Of a stretch of DNA of 13,021 nt, positions 6,090 to 12,910 are shown piece after piece; positions within the stretch are counted from its first letter, which is position 1, and each line of letters opens with the position of its first letter. The stretch is taken from positions 1 to 13,021 of the forward strand of contig CALGAS010000407.1 in the NCBI GenBank assembly GCA_937959175.1. Reading direction: 5' to 3'. The stretch is from an uncultured bacterium. GTDB lineage: Bacteria; Planctomycetota; Planctomycetia; Pirellulales; UBA1268. The notes below the pieces were generated by a model. The model saw only the letters and a list, made by a program, of their open reading frames with translations, did not search any database and was not told the DNA's origin. The translations under genes and the position numbers were made by a program.

Positions 6090-8023
6090 CCGACGACGCC
6101 CTTCTGCTCCAAGAGGCCGAGCACCGCCTCGACGCTCCTGGCCAGCGGCCACTCATGCGATGGGATCACCAGGTCCGGCTCGGCCGGCGGCTCGTAGGGA
6201 GCGGTCACGCCGGGGAAGTCGGTGATCTCGCCGGCGTCGGCCTTGGCATAGGCACCGCTGGTATCCCGCTGGCGGCAGACCTCGACCGGGGCCGCCAGGT
6301 GGACCACCAGAAACCGCTCCCGGCCGATCCGCTCGGCCACCTTCTCCCGAACCGCCGCGTCCGGCGCGACGAAGGCCGCCACCGCGATGATCCCCGCATC
6401 ATTGAAGAGCCGGGCCACCTCGGCGCTGCGGCGGAGGTTCTCGCTCCGCTCGTCGGCCGAGAAGCCGAGGTCGCGGGAGATGCCCTGCCGCATCCCCTGG
6501 CCGTCGAGCACGGTGACGGCGTGGCCGGCGTCGAAGAGCTGCCGCTCGACCGCCCGAGCCAGCGAGGTCTTGCCCGAGCCGGGCAGGCCCGTCAGCAAAA
6601 CGGTCACCGGCGATTGGCCGAACCGGCTCGCCCGCTCCGCGGCGGTCACCTCGCCGGCGGCCGCGGCCTCCTCGGCCACCGCCGGCTCGTCCTCCCAGTG
6701 GTCGCGGCGGCCGTCGGCAGGCTCGCGATCGAGGATCATCCCGGCGGCGACCGTCGCGTTGGTCAGCCGGTCGATCATGATGAAGCCGCCGGTCCCCCGG
6801 TTGCGACGGTACGCATCGAAGGCCACCGGGGCGGTGAGCGTGATTCCGCAGCGGCCGATCTCGTTCAAGGCCAGCGTCGGCGCCGGCTCACGGTGGAGCG
6901 AGTTGATGTCGACCCGATACCGCAGCGCCGAGATCTTCCCCGGCACCAGCTTCGTCGTCTGCTTGAAGAGATACTCCTTGCCCGGCACGAGGGCCTCCTC
7001 GGCCATCCAGACGACCATCGCGTCGAACTTCTGATCGACCTTGGGCACATTGCCGGGGCGGACGAGCATGTCGCCGCGGCTGGAGTCGATCTCGTCCTCG
7101 AGGGTGAGCGTCACCGAGAGGGGCGCATAGGCCTCCTCCAGCTCGCCGTCGAAGGTCACAATCTGCTTGACGCGGCTCTTCTTCCGCGAGGGGAGCGAGA
7201 TGATCTCGTCGCCCGTGCGAATGATCCCGCTGGCCACCGTGCCGGCGAAGCCGCGGAAGTCGAGGTTGGGCCGCAGCACGTACTGGACCGGAAACCGGAA
7301 GTCCTCCATGTTGCGGTCGGAGCCGATGTAGACCGTCTCCAACAGCGGCACCAGCGGTGAGCCGGTGTACCAGGCCATGTTCGGGCTGGGGGCGACGACG
7401 TTGTCTCCCTTGAGGGCCGAGATCGGCATGAAGTGGACATCCGGCAGCTCGAGGCGGCTGGCGAAGTCGATATAGTCCTGCTTGATCTTTGTGAACACCG
7501 CCTCGTCGTAGCCGACGATGTCCATCTTGTTGATCGCCACGACGATGTGCCTGATCCCGAGCAGCGAGACGATGAAGGAATGCCGCTTGGTCTGGGGAAG
7601 CACGCCGTGGCGGGCGTCGATCAGGATGATCGCCAGGTCGGCCGTCGAGGCCCCGGTGGCCATGTTCCGCGTGTACTGCTCGTGGCCGGGAGTGTCGGCG
7701 ATGATGAACTTCCGCTTGTCGGTCGAGAAGTAGCGGTAGGCGACGTCGATCGTGATCCCCTGCTGCCGCTCGTCCTCGAGGCCGTCGGTGAAGAGGGCCA
7801 GGTCGACCTCCTCGCCGGTCGTGCCGTAGCGGGAGGTGTCCTTCTTGATCGCGGCGAGCTGATCCTCATAGATCATCTTCGACTCGTAGAAGAGCCGGCC
7901 GATCAGCGTGCTCTTGCCGTCGTCGACGCTCCCGCAGGTGATGAACCGCAGGAGTTCCTTGCGCTCGTGCTGAGCGAGGTATTCGTCGATGTCGGTGGCG
8001 ATCAGAGCTGATTGATGTGACAT
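6086..8023 (-). CDS. cysNC: Fused sulfate adenylyltransferase large subunit / APS kinase (CysN-CysC)
   Basis: This bifunctional cytoplasmic enzyme of assimilatory sulfate activation has 645 residues. The CysN part (about 1-430) is the GTPase that drives synthesis of adenosine 5'-phosphosulfate with CysD. It has G1 GSVDDGKS at 31-38, G3 DTPGHEQY at 110-117 and G4 NKMD at 165-168, followed by EF-Tu-like barrel domains. An acidic Ala-rich linker (about 435-470) leads to the CysC part (about 472-645), which phosphorylates APS to PAPS. Its P-loop is GLPGSGKTS at 479-487, followed by ISRDLGFSADERSENLRR and YAKADAGEITDFPGV. At 507-512 it reads DGQGMR where E. coli and human APS kinases have DGDNVR or DGDNIR. 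I recall similar Q-containing fused enzymes, so this may be a subfamily trait. The gene lies 77 bases downstream of cysD on the same strand. The ATG at 8023 has no strong Shine-Dalgarno sequence, but MSHQSALIATDIDEYL is a natural start for the family. Confidence 0.96.
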   Translation of the reverse strand: MSHQSALIATDIDEYLAQHERKELLRFITCGSVDDGKSTLIGRLFYESKMIYEDQLAAIKKDTSRYGTTGEEVDLALFTDGLEDERQQGITIDVAYRYFSTDKRKFIIADTPGHEQYTRNMATGASTADLAIILIDARHGVLPQTKRHSFIVSLLGIRHIVVAINKMDIVGYDEAVFTKIKQDYIDFASRLELPDVHFMPISALKGDNVVAPSPNMAWYTGSPLVPLLETVYIGSDRNMEDFRFPVQYVLRPNLDFRGFAGTVASGIIRTGDEIISLPSRKKSRVKQIVTFDGELEEAYAPLSVTLTLEDEIDSSRGDMLVRPGNVPKVDQKFDAMVVWMAEEALVPGKEYLFKQTTKLVPGKISALRYRVDINSLHREPAPTLALNEIGRCGITLTAPVAFDAYRRNRGTGGFIMIDRLTNATVAAGMILDREPADGRRDHWEDEPAVAEEAAAAGEVTAAERASRFGQSPVTVLLTGLPGSGKTSLARAVERQLFDAGHAVTVLDGQGMRQGISRDLGFSADERSENLRRSAEVARLFNDAGIIAVAAFVAPDAAVREKVAERIGRERFLVVHLAAPVEVCRQRDTSGAYAKADAGEITDFPGVTAPYEPPAEPDLVIPSHEWPLARSVEAVLGLLEQKGVVG

Positions 8024-8051
8024 GGCAGTGTGTTGCGAGATGATTGCAAGG

Positions 8052-8097
8052 GACGTTCAGCGGCCGCAGGTCCGCTGCAACGGCAGGAGCGAACGTC
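8052..8097 (-). repeat. Nested inverted repeat between cysD and cysNC
   Basis: In the 77-base gap, gacgttc (8052-8058) pairs with gaacgtc (8091-8097), and inside it cagcgg (8058-8063) pairs with ccgctg (8072-8077). On the minus-strand transcript this would form a bulged hairpin ahead of cysNC. It could influence relative expression or mRNA processing; no T-tract follows, so full termination is unlikely. Confidence 0.35.
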
Positions 8098-8100
8098 GCT

Positions 8101-9012
8101 TCAGAAGTAGCCTTCCCGTTTCTTCTTTTCCATGCTGCCAGCCTCGTCGGAGTCGATCAGCCGGCCCTGCCGCTCGGAGAAGGTCGTCAGGAGCATCTCC
8201 TGGATGATCTCGGGGAGCGTGGTGGCGGCGGAGTCGACGGCGCCCGAGAGCGGGTAGCAGCCGAGGGTTCGGAACCGGACCCGCCGCATTTCCGGCTGCT
8301 CGCCGGGCTCGAGCGGCAGCCGCTCGTCGTCGACCATGATCATTACGCCGTCCCGCCAGACGATCGGCCGCTCGGCGGCGAAGTAGAGCGGCACGATCGG
8401 GATCTTCTCGAGGTGGATGTACTGCCAGACGTCGAGCTCGGTCCAGTTGGAGAGCGGGAACACCCGGATGCTCTCGTTCTTCCTGACCTTCGTGTTGTAG
8501 AGGTTCCAGAGCTCGGGCCGCTGGTTCTTGGGATCCCAGCGGTGAAACTCGTCGCGGAAGGAAAAGACCCGCTCCTTGGCCCGGCTCTTTTCTTCGTCGC
8601 GGCGGGCCCCGCCGAAGGCGGCATCGAAGCGATATTTGTCGAGGGCCTGGCGGAGGGCCTGGGTCTTCATCACGTCGGTGTGGACCTTGCTGCCGTGCGT
8701 GATCGGATTGACGCCCGCGGCCCGCCCCTCCTCGTTGGTGTGGACGATCAGTTTGAGGCCCAGCTCTTTGGCGACGTATTCGTCCCGCATCTTGTACATC
8801 TCCTGGAACTTCCAGGTCGTGTCGATGTGCATCAGCGGGAAGGGGGGCTTGGCCGGGTAGAAGGCCTTCTCGGCCAGGCGGAGCATCACCGCCGAGTCCT
8901 TGCCGATCGAATAGAGCATCACCGGGTTTTCAAACTCGGCGGCCACCTCCCGGATGATGTGGATGCTCTCGGCCTCGAGCTGGCGGAGGTGGGTCAGGGC
9001 GTAGGAGGTCAT
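8101..9012 (-). CDS. cysD: Sulfate adenylyltransferase small subunit (CysD)
   Basis: This is the catalytic ATP sulfurylase subunit. It adenylylates sulfate with ATP to give APS and pyrophosphate, working as a complex with the GTPase CysN encoded just downstream. It has 303 residues, almost the same as the E. coli enzyme (302). LTHLRQLEAESIHIIREVAAEF at the N-terminus is nearly identical to E. coli CysD. The PP-loop for ATP binding is SIGKDSAVML (residues 35-44). Further family blocks are FPLMHIDTTWKFQEMYKMRDE, GARRDEEKSRAKERVFSFRD (containing GGARRDEE) and FPLSNWTELDVWQYI. The C-terminus ends in SMEKKKREGYF, typical of the family. The ATG at 9012 gives the conserved length; the frame stays open about 15 codons further upstream (to 9057), but that segment has no family resemblance. 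With cysNC it forms a sulfate-activation operon. Confidence 0.97.
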   Translation of the reverse strand: MTSYALTHLRQLEAESIHIIREVAAEFENPVMLYSIGKDSAVMLRLAEKAFYPAKPPFPLMHIDTTWKFQEMYKMRDEYVAKELGLKLIVHTNEEGRAAGVNPITHGSKVHTDVMKTQALRQALDKYRFDAAFGGARRDEEKSRAKERVFSFRDEFHRWDPKNQRPELWNLYNTKVRKNESIRVFPLSNWTELDVWQYIHLEKIPIVPLYFAAERPIVWRDGVMIMVDDERLPLEPGEQPEMRRVRFRTLGCYPLSGAVDSAATTLPEIIQEMLLTTFSERQGRLIDSDEAGSMEKKKREGYF

Positions 9013-9065
9013 CGAGATTCCGGGGAAAAGTTGCGGAAACTGCCTCACTGTAGGCACAATGATGC

Positions 9066-9093
9066 GGCGGCGGCAATCGCGTTTGCCGCCGCC
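9066..9093. repeat. 11-base perfect hairpin in a divergent promoter region
   Basis: Arms at 9066-9076 (ggcggcggcaa) and 9083-9093 (ttgccgccgcc) are exact complements around a 6-base loop. The hairpin sits between the start of cysD (minus) and the start of the gene at 9126 (plus), so it would lie in the 5' leader of one or both transcripts or act as an operator. No T-tract is present. Function is inferred only from position. Confidence 0.5.
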
Positions 9094-9125
9094 ACGCCCG
9101 CCCGCAGCCGCCTGGAGAGGCCGTC

Positions 9126-9854
9126 ATGCACCCCCCTGCCCGCCTGCATCCGAGTTTTTTCGGTTCTGCCTTCCGGCTTCTGATCGTGGCGGTGATTTTT
9201 TCACCCGTCGTCTCGCCGTCCCCCTTCGCGGCTGAGGCCCAGGCGCGGCCGCCGCGGGCCGAGCGAGTGGCCAATCGAATCGCCGAGCGGCGATATGCCC
9301 GGCTCTCGATTGCCGAGGCCCGCGCTGCCCGAGCCGAGGCCCGCGTGGCCGAGATCGCGCCGGCCGTGCCGGTGCCGCCGCCGCCACGGCGGGCGACGGT
9401 CCGGCGGCTGCGGAGGGCCGGCGTCCCGCTCGGTGGCCCGACCACGCCGGTCGTCGTGGCGGAACCTCGGGTGGCCCAGCCCCGAAGGCTCGCCCGGCAA
9501 CCCGCGGCCAACCCGGCCGTCGTGGCGACGCAGCCGGCGGGCCAACCGGCTCAGGCGACGGCGACTCCTCCGCAGCCAACTCAGCCGCGACCAGCCCCCT
9601 CTGCCACCGCCGCCCGGCCCATCCCGCCGGCGGCGATCACCGAGCCCGGCGTCTGGACGCTCGAGCCCGACGAGGGTGTCGCTCCGGCCGCGGCGGAAGC
9701 CGCCCCCGACGGCACCCGCAGCGTGCTCTCTGCCGGCGGCAGTCCACCGGGCCCGACCGGGTCGCCCGAGCCCGCGACGCCGGCAGCCGGTCGCTCCGGC
9801 CCCGCCGTCACTCAGCCCCCGATTGAGCTGCTGCCCGCGCCTGAAGCGAAGTAG
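9126..9854 (+). CDS. Secreted Pro/Ala/Arg-rich low-complexity protein, unknown function
   Basis: I do not recognise this 242-residue protein. It begins with a plausible signal peptide: MHPPARLHPSFFGSAFR is weakly basic, LLIVAVIF is the hydrophobic core, and possible cleavage is after AEAQA near residue 40. An Arg/Ala/Glu-rich stretch follows (about 41-75, containing ERVANRIAERRYARLSIAEA), possibly helical. A long Pro/Ala/Gln/Thr-rich tail looks disordered. No catalytic motif, cysteine or membrane segment is seen after the signal. A good Shine-Dalgarno-like GGAGAGG at 9114-9120 precedes the ATG with 5 bases of spacing, which is the best evidence that it is a real gene. It is divergent from cysD and convergent with the HepT-like gene. 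The tail composition partly reflects high GC content, so existence is likely but not certain. Confidence 0.6.
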   Translation: MHPPARLHPSFFGSAFRLLIVAVIFSPVVSPSPFAAEAQARPPRAERVANRIAERRYARLSIAEARAARAEARVAEIAPAVPVPPPPRRATVRRLRRAGVPLGGPTTPVVVAEPRVAQPRRLARQPAANPAVVATQPAGQPAQATATPPQPTQPRPAPSATAARPIPPAAITEPGVWTLEPDEGVAPAAAEAAPDGTRSVLSAGGSPPGPTGSPEPATPAAGRSGPAVTQPPIELLPAPEAK

Positions 9855-9911
9855 TGGGAATCCTCGGGCGTGATCCACCGGGTTCCGCAGATCGATGCTG
9901 GAGTCCGTCCG

Positions 9912-10319
9912 TCAAGAGGTCGCCGAAAGTTCGCGGCAAAGATCCTCGAAGTCACCAAGTCGATGTTCGACGACCGTCCGTACGACGGCAGGGTCGAGGC
10001 GGCGGTACTCGTGAACGGCAACGTTCCGAAAGCCGACCATGCGACGCATCCGCTCGGCCAACGGCGGCGACAGCAATCGCTCCCGCTCCAGGAGCGTGAA
10101 GGCATCGCCGCTGTCGGCGGGCACGCCGAGCCCGAGTCGCGACACCTCACGGCAGGCCGCGTCGATCGCCTGCTCGCATGCCCGTTGGAGATTCAGCACG
10201 ACGGCGTCGAGCACCATCGGCTCGTGCAGTCGGTCCAGGTCGCCTGCGACGTAGGCCCGTATCGCCCGCAGGCAGCGGTCGATGCTCGCGAGCTTTTGCA
10301 CGACCACGTCATCGAGCAC
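9912..10319 (-). CDS. hepT: HepT-like HEPN-domain toxin (DUF86 family)
   Basis: This is the predicted RNA-cleaving toxin of a type VII (MntA/HepT) toxin-antitoxin pair, 135 residues, all-helical. The diagnostic HEPN motif R-x4-H-x-Y is present as RNVAVHEY at residues 98-105 (Arg 98, His 103, Tyr 105). In the characterised Shewanella system, the tyrosine of this motif is the residue AMPylated by the antitoxin. LQRACEQAIDAACREV at 44-59 is the other conserved helix of the family. The chosen start is GTG at 10319, preceded by GGAGAA with suitable spacing, and it overlaps the end of the antitoxin gene by 11 bases. Upstream in-frame ATG codons lie deeper in the antitoxin gene and lack this signal. 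Assignment is by motif and by pairing with the neighbouring nucleotidyltransferase; toxicity is inferred. Confidence 0.9.
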   Translation of the reverse strand: MLDDVVVQKLASIDRCLRAIRAYVAGDLDRLHEPMVLDAVVLNLQRACEQAIDAACREVSRLGLGVPADSGDAFTLLERERLLSPPLAERMRRMVGFRNVAVHEYRRLDPAVVRTVVEHRLGDFEDLCRELSATS

Positions 10320-10719
10320 GGAATTTCTCCTGCATGGCCGCGGTAGCCGCCCGACGGTTCGGTGCGAAGGCAGCATGATCGGCCAGGGCATGCGTCGTGA
10401 ACAATTCCGCCTCGTGGGTCAGCGGAAGAATTGCCCGGCCCCGGTGAGTGGCTTCGACTCTCAGCAGGCCGCCGGCCCGCCGAAGATCGACAACGTCCAC
10501 CGCTGCACCCAGCCGAGCCGCCAGCCGGCTGCTCGCATCGAACAGCGCAACGGCGTCAAGAGGGGAGTCGTAGAGCACCGCGACGTCGATGTCGCTGTCT
10601 GCCCGCTCCTCCCCTCGGGCTCGGCTCCCGTACAGCCAGGCTCCAAGCAGACAACGGTCGGGGAATGCTGCCTCGAACTCGTCAATCAGCATTTTGGGGA
10701 GGTGATCGAGGGAGACCAT
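10309..10719 (-). CDS. mntA: MntA-like nucleotidyltransferase antitoxin
   Basis: This is the predicted antitoxin partner of the HepT-like protein: a minimal nucleotidyltransferase of 136 residues expected to transfer AMP from ATP to the toxin's active-site tyrosine and so silence it. The catalytic motif GS-x10-D-x-D is intact: Gly 31, Ser 32, Asp 43 and Asp 45 in YGSRARGEERADSDIDVAV. A third acidic residue is likely Asp 75 in AVDVVDL. Length and the N-terminal helix (LPKMLIDEFEAAFP) suit the family. The ATG at 10719 follows a run of G with short spacing, and a TATGAT at 10734-10729 could be a -10 element giving a very short leader; both are tentative. Antitoxin first, toxin second with an 11-base overlap is the usual order for these pairs. 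Confidence 0.9.
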   Translation of the reverse strand: MVSLDHLPKMLIDEFEAAFPDRCLLGAWLYGSRARGEERADSDIDVAVLYDSPLDAVALFDASSRLAARLGAAVDVVDLRRAGGLLRVEATHRGRAILPLTHEAELFTTHALADHAAFAPNRRAATAAMQEKFRAR

Positions 10720-10924
10720 AACCCCTGCATCATACCGCGGCGGACATGACGCAACGCGGCGGGACGATCGGAGACAGGAGGAGCGAGGCGGATCGCCGGG
10801 ACGGGTCGGCCAGTCAGGCCGGTGCCGCCGGCGGCAGTTTACCGACGTCACAGGCCCCGGCGGCATCCTCGGGCCGCCGGCAGCCGACGCCCCGCTGTGG
10901 GCGATCGGCTGGGACGAAAAGAGC
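10720..10924 (+). other. Gene-start-less region with in-frame coding remnant upstream of the duplicated-module gene
   Basis: The frame of the following plus-strand gene stays open back to a TGA at 10703-10705 but contains no ATG, GTG or TTG before the GTG at 10925. From about 10838 it reads like protein: FTDVTGPGGILGPP, then PLWAIGWDEKSV. The WDEKSV part aligns with FDDASV in the second module of the same protein, so this stretch is former or current coding sequence. From 10720 to about 10835 I see no recognisable coding content. The antitoxin gene begins at 10719 in the opposite direction. Confidence 0.55.
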
Positions 10925-12664
10925 GTGCTCTTGCTCGTCCGCAGTGCCGCCGACGCCGCGGCCGGCCGCGAGCCCTGGCACACCTTCCGGCTGCCGATCA
11001 CCTGCGCGAGCTACACGGGCGACCACGGCTGGCACACCGAGTGGCCGCGAATCCGCGAGGTGGTGCCGGCGGCGGCGGGCCGGCCCGCGCGATACATCCT
11101 CACGATGCACGGCGGCTGGTACGAGCTGCCGGCAAGCTTCTCCGCGGAAAACCCCACCGGCCTGCGGCCGCTCTGCTCACACCTCAAGATCACCGGCGAC
11201 GTCGCCCCCTGGACGGTCGGCGGCCGCGAGCAGATTGTGTTCGGCTGCGACGACACGGCGAAGTCTGGGTTTCTGACCGCGCTGCAAAACAGCCGCAACG
11301 ATCTCAACGGCCGCTCCAACTCGAACCTCTGGTTCACGACCTGGGAGGGCCTGCGGACGCTCGGCCGACCGGGCGGCACGGCCTCTCTCTGGCGGCACGA
11401 GCCGGTGAAGGCCGGTGAGCCGAGCGATCCGCTGCTGCTGGCCGGCGGCCCGGGCGGCTACGACAGCCGCGTCGTTCACCTGGCCCACGAGGCCGCCGAG
11501 CCGGTCACCTTCACGCTCACCACCGGCGGCGGCCGCGACTGGCAGGAGGTGGCTCGTGTCACCGTGCCCGCGGGGGGAACTGCCTTCCACGTGCTTCCGA
11601 CAGAGATCGTGGGCGACTGGATCCGCGTCGCGGCCGACCGCGACACGCCGGGGGCGACGGCCGTCTTCCGCTACGGCCACCGCGGCGGGCAGGTGAGCGA
11701 TCCCGAGTTGTTTGCGCCGCTTGCCGACGCAGCCTCAGCCGAGCCGTGGACGGGAGCGGTCGTGCGGACCGCCGCCGGCGCAAACCTGCCGCTCGATCTG
11801 CTGGCGACGCCAGTCGCGGGCGACTCGGTCGGGGAATCCCAGCCCTGGCGGATCGGGCTCGACGGCACCCGCATCGGCCCAGCCGTGCCGCTGGCGAAAG
11901 ACACCGCGCCGGCGACGTTCCTTCCTGAAAAGACCGTCCCTGCGTCACCCGACATCACCTTCGACGATGCGAGCGTGATCTGGCGGGAGGGGGATCGCGT
12001 GTTCCGGCTGCCCAAGCCGCTCGACCCGGCGGCTGCCGCCGCCTACGAACAGCCGTTCGCCACCGGCTGGCCCCGCGGCCTCCGCGAGGTGGTGACCGAG
12101 CGAAGCCTGCTCAACGCGGCCGGCACATTCTACGTGCTGCCCCGCACGACCAGCGGCGGGGCGGCCACGATGCAGCCGGTCTGCAGCCACGGTAAGCGGA
12201 TCACCGACTTCTGCTCCTGGCGGGGCTTGCTCGTGCTCGCCGGCGTGCGGGAGGCAGCCCGCGATCATCCTCGCGTGATCGGCGGCGGCTCGCCGGGGGC
12301 AGCGAGCGGCGGCCCGGCGGTCTGGGTGGGCGACATCGACGAACTCTGGAAGCTCCCCAAGCCGACCGGCCGCGGCGGGCCCTGGCGAGAGACCGCCGTC
12401 GAGGCGAACCTGCCGAGTGATCCGTATCTGACGGCCGGCTACGACAGGAAGCGGTTGGAACTCGCCCACGATCTGGATATATCGCTCGGGGTGACGATCG
12501 AGATCGACCCGGCCGGCGACGGCGACTGGCTTCCCTACGCCGTGCTCGACGTCCCGCCCGGTGAAATACTCACGCATGAGTTCCCAGGCGGCTTTTCAGC
12601 GCACTGGATCCGCTTCACCGCGGCCGCCGCCGGCAGGGTGACGGCGACGCTCATCTACGAGTGA
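10925..12664 (+). CDS. Planctomycete-type duplicated-module protein, probably 5'-truncated
   Basis: The function is unknown to me. The 579 residues from the first possible start (GTG) contain two copies of one module. Copy 1 (from just before the GTG to about 250) has FRLP, GWHTEWPRIREVV, YELP, LRPLCSHLKITGD, SNLWFTTWEGL, GEPSDPLLLAGG, YDSRVVHLAH, WQEV, VTVPAGG and DWIRVAADRD. Copy 2 (about 346-579) has FDDASV, FRLPKP, GWPRGLREVV, YVLP, MQPVCSHGKRITD, AVWVGDIDEL, NLPSDPYLTAG, YDRKRLELAH, DWLPY, LDVPPGE and HWIRF. The pattern suggests beta-rich, propeller or sandwich-like folds, but no catalytic motif is visible. The alignment of copies shows that homologous sequence begins about five residues before the GTG, and further protein-like sequence lies upstream without a start codon. 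The gene has therefore probably lost its 5' end, or uses a non-standard start, and any signal peptide is gone. The remainder is a long, intact frame. Confidence 0.65.
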   Translation: MLLLVRSAADAAAGREPWHTFRLPITCASYTGDHGWHTEWPRIREVVPAAAGRPARYILTMHGGWYELPASFSAENPTGLRPLCSHLKITGDVAPWTVGGREQIVFGCDDTAKSGFLTALQNSRNDLNGRSNSNLWFTTWEGLRTLGRPGGTASLWRHEPVKAGEPSDPLLLAGGPGGYDSRVVHLAHEAAEPVTFTLTTGGGRDWQEVARVTVPAGGTAFHVLPTEIVGDWIRVAADRDTPGATAVFRYGHRGGQVSDPELFAPLADAASAEPWTGAVVRTAAGANLPLDLLATPVAGDSVGESQPWRIGLDGTRIGPAVPLAKDTAPATFLPEKTVPASPDITFDDASVIWREGDRVFRLPKPLDPAAAAAYEQPFATGWPRGLREVVTERSLLNAAGTFYVLPRTTSGGAATMQPVCSHGKRITDFCSWRGLLVLAGVREAARDHPRVIGGGSPGAASGGPAVWVGDIDELWKLPKPTGRGGPWRETAVEANLPSDPYLTAGYDRKRLELAHDLDISLGVTIEIDPAGDGDWLPYAVLDVPPGEILTHEFPGGFSAHWIRFTAAAAGRVTATLIYE

Positions 12665-12697
12665 TCGCACGATGGGGGGAGGAGGCGGGAATCGGGT

Positions 12698-12834
12698 CCG
12701 GGATGGCCCAACGGCCCGCCGTCCGGCGGTGCAAGTTTCCCGGGGTGTTTGGTTGTGATCGCGTTTTGGGCGGGTTGGTGGTGAACGGTTGCTCGGGCTT
12801 CCGGGAGCCGGGATGGCCCAACGGCCCGCCGTCC
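12698..12834. repeat. 27-base direct repeat, two copies 110 bases apart
   Basis: Copies at 12698-12724 and 12808-12834 are identical; each begins ccgggatggcccaacg and ends cgccgtcc, and includes the small palindrome ggcc-caac-ggcc. Exact identity over 27 bases in non-coding DNA points to a mobile or multi-copy repeat unit rather than chance. Confidence 0.85.
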
Positions 12835-12854
12835 CCCCGGCTCGCGCCGGGGGG
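12833..12854. terminator. Strong GC hairpin, possible terminator
   Basis: A 9-base perfect stem (12833-12841 with 12846-12854, ccccccggc against gccgggggg) closes a 4-base loop (tcgc) and is followed by cttctat. It lies 169 bases after the stop of the upstream plus-strand gene, directly against the second copy of the 27-base repeat. The T-run is too weak to call a classic intrinsic terminator, and it may belong to the repeat element instead. Confidence 0.4.
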
Positions 12855-12861
12855 CTTCTAT

Positions 12862-12910
12862 GGAAAAGGGGACTGGCTCCGAGCGAAGCGAGGTGCCTGT
12901 ACCCTTTTCC
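12862..12910. repeat. Imperfect 16-base inverted repeat with gaaaaggg arms
   Basis: The arm at 12862-12877 (ggaaaaggggactggc) matches the reverse complement of 12895-12910 (gcctgtacccttttcc) at 14 of 16 positions, around a 17-base centre containing gagcgaagcgag. It would form a long stem-loop and could be a terminator-like or repeat-derived structure. Confidence 0.65.

Noticed and set aside
4791..6152. 453-codon minus-strand open frame opposite the cyclodeaminase gene
   Set aside because: The plus strand carries a full family member with Rossmann motif and ribosome-binding site; the antisense frame has only Gly/His/Asp/Arg-rich low-complexity sequence.
6038..7360. 440-codon plus-strand open frame opposite cysNC
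   Set aside because: It is antisense to cysNC and has no recognisable motif.
9201..9878. Minus-strand alternative to the secreted-protein gene
   Set aside because: It is Arg/Gly-rich without signal peptide or ribosome-binding site, whereas the plus-strand frame has both. The choice is not beyond doubt because both are low-complexity.
10729..10754. Promoter of the antitoxin gene (TTGCGT ... TATGAT, minus strand)
   Set aside because: The -10-like hexamer is good, but the spacer to the best -35 is only 14 bases and promoter rules for this lineage are poorly known to me; it is mentioned only as a possibility in the gene entry.
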